DNA of 64,000 nt, taken from assembly GCF_000003855.2 (NCBI RefSeq), contig NW_003101682.1, forward strand, positions 497,178 through 561,177, given 5' to 3'. Each line of letters begins with the position of its first letter. Within the stretch, counting starts at the first letter, position 1. Source of the DNA: Blastomyces gilchristii SLH14081. Its lineage: Eukaryota; Ascomycota; Eurotiomycetes; Onygenales; Ajellomycetaceae. The position numbers and the translations under genes were made by a program. Positions 27,968 to 39,390 of the stretch are shown in pieces. The notes below the pieces were generated by a model that made no database searches, was not told the origin of the DNA, and saw only the letters and a program-made list of their open reading frames with translations.

Positions 27968-28371
27968 GTTGCTTCTTTTCTTCTTCATTCTTTTTTTTTT
28001 CTCTCTTTCTCTCTAACTTTTTGACATTGCTCCTTTCCCTCTCCATTGCTGTACAATACTTCTGAAACCTACCATTTATACTACACCTTCTGGAGGATTA
28101 AATGTCGTTTTTAACGAACTTCGGACTGTAGGATGCACCTAGTTTGGTGATTGCAAGCAGTATCACGTGATATCTTTCGTCGGCCTTGGCATCAAAATTC
28201 CTCCCTCTCCGAACTTATGGACATCACCAACGGCCACGGCACGGCATCGAATTTCCTTCTCATTGTCAAATTGACCTGCCCCTACTTCCTTACCAATCGG
28301 GTTGTTTGATAGCTAATATTTCTAGTTTTTAATTTTCGATTTTGTCCCGGTCATCTTCAATTGCACACAAA
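27968..28371. promoter_or_regulatory. tRNA 3' flank and MRPL37 promoter region
   Basis: Opens with the CT-rich and T-run terminator of the tRNA. The rest leads into the mitochondrial ribosomal protein gene; CACGTGA lies near 28163-28169. No coding sequence seen. Confidence 0.4.
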
Positions 28372-29136
28372 ATGCTGTGCTCACGTTGCAGAATGAGCCT
28401 GCTCTGCCGCCTTCCTTTCCGTCAACAGAGCTGGGCCTCCCTCCAGACATCACGATGGACAGTCTCCTTCCCTTACAGACAGGGTGTTCAACAGTATAGC
28501 ACACCCGCCTCCGATGTCCCTGAGCCATCCCAGCCATCGTCTGCCCCATCAATCACCCTCCCGGGAGTCGCGCCTCCGTCCTCAAGTGCACCCCCAACAG
28601 CTAAGCGAAATGGGCCACCGCGTGTTATGAGTGGGACACCGGCGGGCACGAAACTAAAGGGCTTGAATTACATAAAAAATAAGCCTGACGTTTTTGCGAT
28701 GGAAGATCATGAATATCCCGACTGGCTATGGGGCCTCCTGGATGAGGCAAAGGCAAAGACCAACGCAGACGGAAAAGCAGATCTTGCTGGTAAGTTTATG
28801 ATACTGCGCCTGTTTTAGAATACCCATTTTATCTTTATACCTTCACCCGCCTCAAAATAAGTGTTCTGACCATCGGCAAAAATAGCTATGAATAAAAAGC
28901 AACGGATACGCCACGAAAGAAAAATGGCCGCTCTCGCCGCTTCCCAACCACGTAAAATCCCACTACACGAACAAGCCATCGACATCACTCCAGCAGATGC
29001 AGTCCCGCAAGAGCAGTCCCCAGAATTCCTAGAAGCGGCCGCATCCAGCATCAGCGCCCGCACGCAAATCACCAGGAGCGCTAGAGAGGCCCGAAGGAAG
29101 AGCATCAAGGAAGCTAACTTCCTACGCGGAATGTGA
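28372..29136 (+). CDS. MRPL37: Mitochondrial large ribosomal subunit protein mL54
   Basis: Component of the mitochondrial 54S/large ribosomal subunit. Two exons (28372-28789 and 28886-29136) encode 222 residues. An N-terminal presequence rich in Arg and Ser is followed by a Pro/Ser-rich linker and the family core GTKLKGLNYIKNKPDVFAMED with EYPDWLWGLLDEA. After the splice, the basic helix MNKKQRIRHERKMAAL continues in frame, and the tail ends SIKEANFLRGM. First ATG chosen at 28372 because no in-frame ATG lies closer upstream. Yeast MRPL37 is much shorter; the longer linker is typical of filamentous fungi. Confidence 0.9.
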
Positions 29137-30469
29137 AGAGCGTGACGAAACGATGAATCAAAGTGTTAATATATTATTTTGTTTCGGGCAATGGAATGGT
29201 GTCGGACTTGTAACATTACCTCCGTTTCTTTGCTTGGGAGCAATTGCATGTTTTTCTAGCGCGTGTGTACATATAGACTGTGAGAGGAGAATGTGAAGCG
29301 GCAATGTATCCTATTACTATTTTTTTTTGGATCGTGATATGAAAAACTCTTGTAAACTGTGAAAAGTACCCATGACTGACTATCTTTGCAGCTCTATACT
29401 CCGCTTTGTTGGCAATATTTACTCTCATTTACTTGGCGGGTCGACAGAATCGCCAATCCCTCCCCCTCGGTATGTAGAAGAACAACAAGGATATTTTGCC
29501 TATGACCTGTCTTTGCTCTTCTTCGTTCTCTTCCTTTTGAGGTTCTACCGGATTCATGTACTTGAAAAGAATGGATTTTTTTCTCGTTCATTATTTCTGT
29601 ATGAATGTTCTGTACGTCCATACTCCGTACTGGGTACATTGCAATACACATTAAGAGGCGACTATAATGTCAAGGCCAACGCTCTGTCAATTAGTTTTCA
29701 TCTGAAAGAATTTTTACTGAGAGTTAAGTGAGTCTGCATCATGTAATATTGACAGAGCATCCGCGAAAGAAAAAAATTTGAATTCGTTTCACGAGCTTTG
29801 AGTGATATCGAGATACAGCTCTGCCAGCTCAACAAGTGACTGCGAATATGAATTGCAGATGTGTCTTCTGATAGAACGTGTTTATATTCATATCTTCATG
29901 TGCTCAATGGCAAGTATCACTTGGCAAAATATCACTTTTATTCTGATAACTCCTTACTATATTTTATTTATGGTATGAGAATAATACTTCTGAAAGCTAA
30001 ATATTTTACATGAAAGCTGTGTATTGATTGTAGTGTGTAGCCTGTAAGGCGGGTAGTGATGTATTCCACCTTTAGCTGCATATAACCTTTGCGAGGGAGC
30101 TCAGCATTGCTCATACTCTTAACTCACCTGCCCTTTATGGATGCTCATCACTGAAGATTGGGCTGCTGGTACAGAAGAAAGATATGAATTGAGAAAACCG
30201 AATTGATTAGAATTATTGGCCATAAATGCATTGAATTTGTTTTGATTGCTGCTGATGTTGAGGAAAGCTCAAGTAAATTTTTTGGTTTGGGGTATCACAG
30301 GGGCAAAATATGCAGAGCAAGATATTAGAATCAGAGAGTTAAAGGAATAAGGAAATTAGAAAATAATAAAAGTATATAGAATCACACGGGGCTCGGAGAA
30401 ACGAGTCCAAAGTCACAGCAGGACCGGATCATCACACAGCCAATTTTATTGCCTCCATCGGACTCCCTT
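29137..30469. other. Convergent intergenic region
   Basis: 3' flanks of MRPL37 and ALG6. AT-rich, with a degenerate copy of the TACTCCGTAC palindrome at about 29619-29634. An open frame at 29372-29731 lacks any domain and I treat it as chance. No RNA gene seen. Confidence 0.5.
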
Positions 30470-32427
30470 CTATTTTCTTTTTTTCTCTTCAGTCACGGGC
30501 TGGCCTTTTGACGCCTTTGAAGCCGCCGATGAGCGTATTAGTCTAGTGTGTTGGATAAGTTTCCACGTGCACCATAGATATAAAATGCCAAACCCGGATG
30601 CTCCGATTAAAACGTTGAGCACAACCCATAAATCCGGTTTCCCTGCCGGAGTCGCAACGAACGCCTCAAGAATATGCCAAAATATCATAGACAAATAATA
30701 AATCAAATGCAATATCTTCGTCAGAACATGCAAATTTCCGGCGACATTCTCTTGCGTAGCTTCAGACGACCCTGCCGATTCATTCCGATATAGATCTAGC
30801 GATGTTGGCGGGAGGCCAAGCAGGTATGCCCACAGCAAGGTGAGGACAAAATAGGGAACGCGCAATTCGTCGCGTCGTAGCAGCGGGAAAAGTGTCCACA
30901 CGCCGAGCATGTTCGCCAACCCAACCCATGCTCGTGTTTCCTTGCTTAAGCCACGGTCGTTGCCAAGAAGTAGGGTCATGGGAAGGAGTGGTAAAAGGAC
31001 GCTCTTTTCATGGACTTGAAACGAGAAAAGGAAAAACCCCCACGCTGTGCTTGCCAGCGCTGGTAGAAGAAGTGTCGGTCGAGGGTATAGGCCGATGAGC
31101 GTGCATGGCGTCACGATTGATAGAATGGTAGCGCCAAGTGACGCGCGTTGGAGTAAAGTTGAGGGAAAACGGTGTAGTTTGTAGAATGTGTGGATAGTGC
31201 ACCAGACGTTAGCAACTTTGTCTTCGAACAAGCCTCTCGAAAACGGGAATATGCGGTGGATTGCTTGGGCGAGCTGCAGCACAGGAGGGAACACCCACGA
31301 GGACTCATCCAGCTGCACTGGAAGATTCTGAAGGAGCGGTGGACTGGGCAGTGCCAGCTCAATGCCACGATATTTGTTATAGAGCGGCGTGATTATGAAA
31401 GGGGCGAACATTAGACCGAAGGCAAGAATCGTAATGAGACTAATGCACATCAACCGGCCAAGTCTGACACGTGGTGAAAAGCAGGCGCCAAGCATAAAGG
31501 CAAATATCGCGGGGGCAAAGTACAATGCCATTTGCTTGAAGGATAGGGCAGATACAAAAAACAAAGAAGCCCAAAGCATCCGTCCGGCGAACATGCATTC
31601 TAATGCAGCTACCACTAGTCCAAGCATAACGGTGTTGTACTGAAAATGTCCATGGTCCACGAGAATAGTGGCGGGTTGCATAAGGATGGCGACCAGCGCA
31701 ATGGAAGAAGCCCAAACGTGAGTGCCTTGCATTCGGGAGTATCTCCTGAGAAAGATAACAACAGCAGGGACGTAGACGAGGTATTCGGAGACCACGACCG
31801 TGGCGCGCATATAAACTTTGAGTAACGGTCCTTCAATTCCGCGCGAGTCGTCCAGGGCGAACCAGGAAGGTTCAATGACCGAACCGCTATCTAATATCAG
31901 TAACATACTAAAGATATTCCAGCAAGCTCCGTGTCTTACAATTTGCCTAGAAGCCAGCTGTGGTAAGCAGTAAGAGGAGGGTAATCCAAACCCCACCATT
32001 GTAGGTCGTAGAAGTACCAAAACGATATAGGTAGATGAGTGGTAATTTCCATCCAGTGTCTCTGGGCCTCAAAATCGCCATACATTGGAGGAGTGTTTTG
32101 GCCTGAGCAAGTTTTGATACTTAGCTTCATTTCCGAAATTCAACGAAATTCAACCAAGGGGCTTAGTTAGAACTCACCCGAATATCCCCATAGGCTGACT
32201 GACCAGCGGAATAGCCCAACGACCATAAGAATCAGAGGTAGCACGACCCATTGGGATACGCCGGCACGCGCGGGCCATAGGAACGACACAATCGGGAAGG
32301 CAGGGGAAGGCTTGCTGGAGTCTGCGTTGGTAATAAGATCGACGTTCGAGTGGGGAGCAGCCGTGGATAGCAATCTTCTCTTCTTCCGCGGCCGGTGCGA
32401 CGGTGACGGACTTGCGGAATGGCCCAT
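30470..32427 (-). CDS. ALG6: Dolichyl-P-Glc:Man9GlcNAc2-PP-dolichol alpha-1,3-glucosyltransferase
   Basis: ER membrane GT-C enzyme that adds the first glucose to the lipid-linked oligosaccharide used for N-glycosylation. Three exons (32178-32427, 31940-32102, 30470-31886) join to 609 residues. A basic N-terminus with a KKRR cluster is followed by a first membrane helix, then the ALG6 lumenal signature [13 protein letters not shown], containing the GDxE-type catalytic aspartate, and [17 protein letters not shown]. The next junction reads [22 protein letters not shown]. Many hydrophobic spans follow, and the C-terminus is basic (EEKKRK), fitting ER retention. The GDFEAQRHW form separates it from ALG8. 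Confidence 0.96.
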
Positions 32428-32721
32428 TGCGCATCAATTGACGAGAACCATTGGTGGGTGTTGCAAGTCTGAAGGCCCGATAATAATATACGGGTGTGCG
32501 CAGGTCAATAGGTGGTGGATGTTGTTGGTTGTTGCTGGTCCGGGCTGCAACGAAGCACCTTTTGGTAACTCATGGGTCAGTTTAAACATTTAAGCTTGAA
32601 TTAAGACGCTAACCTTATTTACTCTAGCGCAAACCCACCGACTTGTGCACAATCCCCCGTGAAATATCATCTAACAAAGAGTGTTGATCGGAAAAGTAAA
32701 ATTCAATGGTTGCAGGGCCTA

Positions 32722-33918
32722 CTAAGGGTGGAGTGAACGGGCCTGAGAAGGGTGCAAATCGTCGACTGCCTGACCCTGCAGCCAGTCCAAAGCGGAACAG
32801 CGTCCACTACCAAGGGATGGATTACAGCCATTGTCCAGCAAGGCTCTGACCATGCGTTTATCCTGCAGTCTTACAGCTAGACATAATGGCGTATCCCCTT
32901 TCCCAGTCATGACCGTTAGACTTGTGCCCCTTTCAATTAAAATTTTAACCATGTCTGCATCACCGCGCTCAATAGCTAAATGAAGACTAGTCCAGTTCAT
33001 ATCATCCGCCAAATCCGGGTTTGCTCCGGCATCAAGCAGTAACTTTGCCATATTAACTCTGGAGATGGAACTTCCCTTCGTGGAAAGCATCATATAGCTC
33101 AGGGGTGTCCAATAATACTCGCAGGTAGTTTTGTTCGGATCTAGACCTGCTTCTAGGAGAATAGCAATCACCGCTTCGCTTTTCCCTTTAGATGCTATGT
33201 GCAATACTGTTGGGGAATCGATCTGGCTACCCCGCCACTCTTTGGGGTTGGCACCCTTTTCCATCAGCATTTTCAGCACATCGGCCCTTCCAGAGTAGAC
33301 TGTGATATACAGTGCAGTTTCCCAGAGAGCAGATAGGTCTACTCCGCACCTTAACCACAACCGCACCAGCGCTGTGGATCCATGATGAACCGCATGATGG
33401 AAGCCACGAGAGTAGCCATTATGCAGTATGTCGCTCGATTTCCAGTCCCACGTGGCCATTCGGAATGGATAACACATTTTGCATTTGCCAGAGTCTTTGT
33501 CTCCTTCACCACTACAGCGAAAACGTGAGTTCTTTTCAGCTAGCATGGTTCGCGCCATGGGGCCGCGGAGACAAGCCATATTTTCAAGATTCTCCTTGCA
33601 CACTATCGAGTGCCAGAATATTGATCGACCGACCTCACCGCCAGCATCAGAAGCTACGATTTCAAATTTGAAGTGGTCTTCTTCTCGTCCTCGGTAGTGT
33701 GCCGCGGCTGTGATAGTAGCACCAAGAGTTCTAGGTGCGGAATGGACAACAGACATCCGAGCCATAACAGAAATGGCACAAAATGACAGAATTGGTTGAA
33801 GAGCTTGGGAACTGGCGGCTTCCATAAGGTCAAACAAAGACGAGGCCGAAAGCACAGCGGGTGCGCTTTGCCTGCCAGGAGAATTTTGGGCCGACCGATG
33901 CAAGATGGCGGTTGCCAA
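32722..33918 (-). CDS. Ankyrin-repeat protein (398 aa)
   Basis: Single-exon frame. About six ankyrin repeats fill residues 170-390 (for example ETALYITVYSGRADVLKMLM, then AKLLLDAGANPD, MNWTSLHLAIERGDADMV and KGDTPLCLAVRLQDKRMVRA). The first 165 residues are not recognised; they contain Cys135, Cys146 and Cys149 (RFRCSG, then KCKMCYPF), possibly a small metal site. No signal peptide or membrane span. Ankyrin proteins bind other proteins, and no specific partner can be named. Many such genes are variable between fungal species. Upstream lies the nucleolin gene, divergent. Confidence 0.75.
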   Translation of the reverse strand: MATAILHRSAQNSPGRQSAPAVLSASSLFDLMEAASSQALQPILSFCAISVMARMSVVHSAPRTLGATITAAAHYRGREEDHFKFEIVASDAGGEVGRSIFWHSIVCKENLENMACLRGPMARTMLAEKNSRFRCSGEGDKDSGKCKMCYPFRMATWDWKSSDILHNGYSRGFHHAVHHGSTALVRLWLRCGVDLSALWETALYITVYSGRADVLKMLMEKGANPKEWRGSQIDSPTVLHIASKGKSEAVIAILLEAGLDPNKTTCEYYWTPLSYMMLSTKGSSISRVNMAKLLLDAGANPDLADDMNWTSLHLAIERGDADMVKILIERGTSLTVMTGKGDTPLCLAVRLQDKRMVRALLDNGCNPSLGSGRCSALDWLQGQAVDDLHPSQARSLHP

Positions 33919-34779
33919 TAAACAGGGAGACAGAAATTGGCTTTATCTCCGAGTCTGGCTTTATCAACATGTCATCAAACATGGCCATTTGAATTGCACA
34001 ATAGACAAAGGGGAAGATCTAGCTAATATGGGCAGTACCCAGTGTCGTTCCAGATGCTGGTAGGATAACTAAGTCAGCAGCAAGGAGAGGAGAGGAGAAG
34101 GCGGAGAATCTTGGAACTGCCGGCGCTAGTCCCAGAGCACTCTAGCGTCAAGTTACCCGAAGGCGGTGGGCAAAATTTCCAGCCGCCATAATTAATTTTT
34201 TGAAAATTTCAGAAAAATATTTCTGCGCTCACATCCCTTTTGTTTTCCTCATCCTTCTCTATTCCATCCTTTTCTCCCATTTTTTTCTTTAAACAAATTC
34301 CTTCCTCTCGAACCAAGATATCTGTGGGATTTGACCTGTGAATCTAGAGAGATAAAGATTGGACCAGGCGCCGTCTTTTCCCTCTTCCTTTAGTTTCCTA
34401 TTTAGGAGGCTTGCTGCAAGAACATACATACCTGTGGGCTTTTCTGAGCGCCGAGGGCTGTGGGCTTTTGAAAACTATACTGCAAAATCTATCTGTGGGA
34501 CTTTCACCTGTGGGTTCTATACTGTGGGCTTGAGACTGTCCTGTCCGCTTTCAGTGGGTTATCGAGGGTAAATTATACTCGTGGGCATATTCGAGAAAGA
34601 TATCTCGAGTTCAATAGTACATATAACAGCTGTCTGCTAGCTGTTTATTGGTTCTTGTTTTACTGAGGGCTTGAATTGTCGGAAGGCAAATCAAATACAC
34701 ACAGTGGGTACTGAGGGTACTTTCAGAGGTTGCCGCACATATTCTGTTGTAATATCGTTTGACTTGAAATCACTACACG
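33919..34779. promoter_or_regulatory. Nucleolin promoter/leader with CTGTGGG array
   Basis: Divergent region between the ankyrin gene and the nucleolin gene. The heptamer CTGTGGG occurs six times on the + strand, starting at 34322, 34432, 34458, 34493, 34508 and 34522, four of them with a following CTT or ACTTT. Weaker GTGGG words follow at about 34552-34582 and 34704. A long pyrimidine tract (about 34231-34310) precedes the array, as in many fungal promoters. Whether the array is promoter DNA or transcribed leader cannot be told from sequence. Confidence 0.5.
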
Positions 34780-34903
34780 GTGAGTGCTACACACTCCGTC
34801 CCCCTGCTATCTCCTTCTATTTTTTTTTTTTTTTTTTTTCCCTCCGGATGATTTAACTCCGTTATCCCAAATTTTTGGCATCGCGAGACCTAACCACTGG
34901 TAG
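34780..34903 (+). other. Probable 5'-UTR intron of the nucleolin gene
   Basis: Donor gtgagt at 34780, an internal run of about 20 T, branch-site CTAAC in GACCTAACCACTGGTAG, and an acceptor AG at 34903 immediately before the ATG at 34904. All signals have correct spacing, so a 124-nt leader intron is likely. Confidence 0.6.
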
Positions 34904-36570
34904 ATGAAGATGTCGAAAACCAAGTCAACAACGAAAGCTAGTAAGGGGGGCGACAAGGCTGTGTCCAAGGTGAAGAGTGGCTCTGTAACAAAAGCAGCCG
35001 TCTCTGCAAAGTCGAAGGGCAAGGAGGTGAGCAAGAAGGCTGTCAAGGAAGACAAGAAAAAGAAGAAGGCTCCAACACCGTCAGAATCTGAGTCCGAGAG
35101 CGAGGCTAGCGACAGCTCCGAGGCCTCCATTAGTGAAAGCGATAGCTCAAGCGAGAGTGAAAGCGAGGCTGAGATGAAACCTGCCGCCGCCAAAGCCGCC
35201 GTCAAACCTGCCAAAGCCGCCAAAGCCGCCAAAGCCGAATCCGAATCCGAATCCGAATCCGACTCTGAATCTGAATCTGATTCTGAATCGGAGGGATCAT
35301 CTTCGTCTGAGGATGAGAAGCCTGCTACAAACGGTGCGAAAGTGGAGACAAGTGAGAGCGACGAATCTGAATCCGAGAGTGACTCTGATTCTGATTCTGA
35401 CTCTGACTCCGAAGATTCCACCATCGAAGAAAAGAAACCAGCTGCCAAGGCTGTAGCAAAGGTAAGAAATATCCTTACTGGTTACCTACTTTGTCAAAGC
35501 ATCTTGTTAATACTCCACAGGAATCCACTACTGAGGAATCTGACGCTGAGAGCGGCGAGGAGTCCTCCGAGGGATCCGAGGGAAGTTCATCTGATGAATC
35601 TTCCGATGAATCGGCCGAGGAATCCGAAGAAGCCGAAAGCGCTGAGGCTGAGAAACCGTCTTCCAAGCTCCAGAAGCGCAAGGCTGAAGACGATGAGGAG
35701 CTTGCCGCCCCCAAGAAGACTAAGGTGGAGTCCAGCGAAGGTGGAAACCTCTTCGTCGGCAACCTGTCATGGAACGTCGACGAAGAGTGGCTCCGATCCG
35801 AGTTCGAAGAATTCGGCGAGCTTTCTGGTGTGCGCATTGTTACCGATCGCGATAGTGGCAGGTCGAGGGGGTAAGCAGGAAAACTCTACTAATGAGTATA
35901 TGTAATATGTAAACTGACTGGTTGATCCCCTATGAATAGTTTCGGATACGTTGAGTTCGTCGACGCTGCTGATGCCGCCAAGGCCCACGCGGCCAAGAAG
36001 GACGTTGAGCTCGACGGCCGTAAACTGAACATTGATTTCGCTAACGCTCGTTCTAATGCGGCCCCAAGAGAGCGTGCTCAATCCCGCGCTCAGAACTTTG
36101 GGGACCAAGCGAGCCCTGAGAGTGATACCTTGTTCATCGGTAACATCTCCTTCAGTGCGGACGAGAACATGATCTCCGAGGCGTTCTCGGAACATGGATC
36201 CATCCTTGGTGTTCGTCTTCCCACAGACCCTGAGTCCGGCCGCCCGAAGGGCTTTGGCTACGTGCAGTTTTCATCTGTCGATGAGGCTCGTTCCGCTTTC
36301 CAGACCCTCAATGGCGCTGATCTCGGAGGCCGGCCGATGCGCCTCGACTTCAGCACCCCTCGCCAGAACTCTGGGGGCGGTGGCGGCTTTGGTGGCCGTG
36401 GTGGTGGTCGTGGCGGTGGACGCGGTGGCCCTCGCGGTGGTGGCGGCTTTGGTGGTGGCCGTGGTGGTGGTCGTGGTGGTGGTCGCGGTGCCCCTCGTGG
36501 AGGCCGTGGTGGAAGCACCAATCGTGGTGGATTTGGTGATTACAGCGGCAAGAAGACTACATTCGATTAG
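34904..36570 (+). CDS. NSR1: Nucleolin-like rRNA-processing protein (Nsr1/Gar2)
   Basis: Nucleolar RNA-binding protein needed for pre-rRNA processing and small-subunit assembly. Three coding exons (34904-35461, 35521-35870, 35940-36570) give 512 residues. A Lys-rich start is followed by alternating acidic Ser/Glu/Asp blocks and basic Lys/Ala segments (to about 255), typical CK2 targets. RRM1 (about 263-340) has LFVGNLSW and, across the splice, GRSRGFGYVEF. RRM2 (about 366-440) has LFIGNIS and GRPKGFGYVQF. A Gly/Arg RGG tail (about 445-505) follows, ending DYSGKKTTFD. The first of two nearby ATGs is used; the second (MSKTKS) is equally plausible. Internal Ser-Glu-Ser-Asp codon repeats may vary in length between strains. 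Confidence 0.95.
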
Positions 36571-37752
36571 ACCATGACACGTGATATCCTCGATGTTGAG
36601 CTTTTCATATTACAAGAAGTTTTGAATTGAACGATTCAATAGGCGCTATGGATTGACTCCTCTTTGCCGTAGGTAATGTATGATATGTGCTTTGTGTTGT
36701 TTTGTTTTGGTGCTTTGTTCTCTGTTCGAGATTTTTTGTTTTCAATCCCAAAAGTTTCTATTTGTTGTTAATACAGATGCAACGCCTCCGGTCCGGCTAG
36801 AAAGACGATTTTATGGACCCGATTTTAGTTAATGTATCGGTCGTACCGTGCAATAATAATAACTTCCTGATATCAAAATCGTTGCCCTTTGCACGGACAC
36901 GGGCCCAGCCCTAATTGGCTGCCCTAACCTTAAACTTCTTTAGGGATTGCGGGGTACTTCACGTGATGCAGCTGATAGCGTAAAGAGCAATGTACCCACG
37001 CACCTTTTCCCCGCTAAATGCACGCACCCCAAGCTCCCTGTGCCTTCATTTGGAATTTGGAGGAGTGAGCTTTCAGCCCTAGCACTTTGGGCAAACAACC
37101 ACGCACTGCGTCATCAAGCGCCCGTTTCCTCTTTGGGCCCAGCCTCATCGTCTCTCATCTCCTCACCAACGTCTCGTCTCCCCGTCTTTATCTCTATCCT
37201 CGACTTCAAGTTCTTCAACACTCCCTTTTCATCAATCCGGTCTTCTTTCTCTTCTCCTTGTCTCCTTTGTTTAGATCTTCTACCAGGGTGGTGGTTCCGT
37301 ACCCTTATAGCTCTTGAAATGCATAGTCCCGATTGATATCCCCACCTGTGCTCCACCCCCAACCTGCTTGTTATTATCAGCTGAGAAACAACACGGGACC
37401 TCCGGTGTACATCTGGCGTCTGGTTTCCCTCTCTTTCTACAGATTATACTACTACTATCAACCATACAATCCCCTCTTGTTTAACGGCTATTTTCTTTGT
37501 TATTGGCTCCCCTTTATTGTCCTCTACCCGTTATAAACGTCACTTAATTGTCTGTGCACCGCTATATCTTGCCCTTGGGTTACGGGCATATACATATCTC
37601 CTCCCCGTCCGCCCACCGCCCCTTCGATTCTGCCCACGTAGTCAGATCAGAAGCCGTTATTTAAACTTTAGTGTCAAGAGTCTTACCAAGTGGTGGCACA
37701 TTCTTAACTGGGTCCCTCTGGTTTCTCGACTTGTCTCAACCCCTTTTGTTGC
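36571..37752. other. Nucleolin 3' flank and promoter of the next gene
   Basis: Tandem spacer. T-rich after the nucleolin stop (to about 36770), then pyrimidine-rich with many CTCC/TCTTC runs (37120-37450), which resembles a fungal promoter and 5' UTR. Short open frames here have no domain. No gene called. Confidence 0.45.
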
Positions 37753-39390
37753 ATGATCCCACATCAGCCGGCCCAAGGACACAGCATGCAGCCAAACCAC
37801 CTTGAGCCTCACCGGCCTGTTTCCGACGGGAACCAGGAACGTATAATGCATGGCGCCAGAGATGCTGTCACGGCCCCTCCCCCACGAGAAACTGTTATTC
37901 AATCACGAAATACATCTGGTGGACGACATAACAGATCAGAGGGTACGTGTTCAGGTGCCATTTTTGTCAAAATCTGTGAACACAGGCATATACCCTCCCA
38001 GTCGAGTACCAAGCATGCATGTTGATCGCCATACTCTCTTCTTTTTTCCCCGATGTTTTTGGTTATCTTTTACTACTCTTATNNNNNNNNNNNNNNNNNN
38101 NNNNNNNNNNNNNNNNNNNNNNNNNNNNNNNNNNNNNNNNNNNNNNNNNNNNNNNNNNNNNNNNNNNNNNNNNNNNNNNNNNNNNNNNNNNNNNNNNNNN
38201 NNNNNNNNNNNNNNNNNNNNNNNNNNNNNNNNNNNNNNNNNNNNNNNNNNNNNNNNNNNNNNNNNNNNNNNNNNNNNNNNNNNNNNCGATAATTTACCAT
38301 CCATTGCTCGCGTCGGTCACCTAGTGTTCCCGGAAGTAGTCAAGACGAATATGAAGAGAGTGAGAGCGAGTCAGATCGTGTGCTAAGCAGTTCTAACGAA
38401 GATATCGCTGCTCGAAGTCGTGGAAATGTGGTACTTATTCGTGGGAATTCGTCCGCGTCTGAGGCTACGATTTCTAGCGATGAAGATGATAACTCTACCG
38501 CTCTTGGACTGAACTCGAACCCACCGGCCTTCACGCCACAGCCAAATGCATTCTCGCACCCTCCCGCTTCGCAAACCCAACGATCAAGACAGTCCCACTT
38601 TGTTACAAACCCAGCATCAACACGTTCAAGCTACAGGCCGGGAACAAGAAGAAACTCGCGCTCCAGTATACACTCTGCGCGACACCGCCAACAACAGCAT
38701 TCCCCTTACAATATGATATCTCCGTCATACCAAGCTGATAACGACGCTGCTCTTCGCGCAAGCCTTTCCACACTTCTATCATGCGCGGCCGCAGCCCGTG
38801 GCTTGCCCAAACATGACACCCAGCCTCCAACAGCCGAGAGACCTGAACCTGCTGCCTTCCGATTAGTTCCCGAATCTGTTGCTCTGGGAGAAGACCCCAG
38901 TCAAGAACGTGCCAGGGAAACAGTCCCTACGTTTAATAACATCGCAGGACAACAGAGTCGCACTCCACGCTCCGCGTCCTCCAAACGTGCCGCATCGCCT
39001 AATTCAGCCCACAAAGCAAGACGAAAACCAAGCCCATCTCGCAATCACTCTCCATCCTCAAAGCGATCACGCCGTGTCTCTATGTCCCAGTATTCATCGA
39101 TCATCACTCCCACCGTTATGACGTGGGTCATCAGCGCTGGTGTGGTTGTTTTGTTCTCTGCCATTAGTTTCTCTGCTGGCTACGTTCTTGGGCGAGAAGT
39201 GGGCCACACTGAAACTGCACATGGACTTGGGAGTAATGGGCTTGGTGGGTTCCTCAATGGGAGTAGCTCAGCGGATGATCAAGTATCCGGTATCAGGGCC
39301 GGTGCTGGGTGTGGGAAGGAAGCGGTCAAAGGCGGATTGAGAAGACTTCGGTGGGTTGGAGGTAGCGCAGGGTCCAGCATCAGTGCTTAA
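37753..39390 (+). CDS. Single-span membrane protein, unknown function, model broken by a gap
   Basis: Not assigned to a known family. The C-terminal exon runs from about 38325 to 39390. It has an acidic Ser-rich start (DEYEESESESDRV), a long disordered Ser/Arg/Pro-rich region with several SPS/RRxS sites, and one strong membrane segment TPTVMTWVISAGVVVLFSAIS followed by FSAGYVLGREVG, then a Gly-rich tail. A plausible first exon is 37753-37942 (starts MIPHQPAQGHSM), ending at gtacgt. The intervening 380 nt includes 204 N. The obvious acceptor at 38324 does not restore phase with exon 1, so an exon may be hidden in the gap, or the weak site near 38344 is used. Topology suggests an ER, vacuole or nuclear-envelope anchor; that is inference. 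Confidence 0.6.
38083..38286. other. Assembly gap (204 N)
   Basis: A run of unknown bases inside the membrane-protein gene. Translations across it are meaningless, and true length may differ. Confidence 0.99.

Noticed and set aside
34807..35448. 213-codon Ser/Asp-rich frame on the minus strand
   Set aside because: Antisense of the acidic Ser/Glu/Asp repeats in nucleolin exon 1; no independent evidence.
35462..35939. snoRNA within nucleolin introns, as in vertebrates
   Set aside because: Introns are only 59 and 69 nt and lack paired C/D or H/ACA boxes.
36258..36521. Open frame rich in Pro/Arg on the minus strand
   Set aside because: It is the antisense of the Gly/Arg repeat in the nucleolin tail; repeat composition removes stops by itself.
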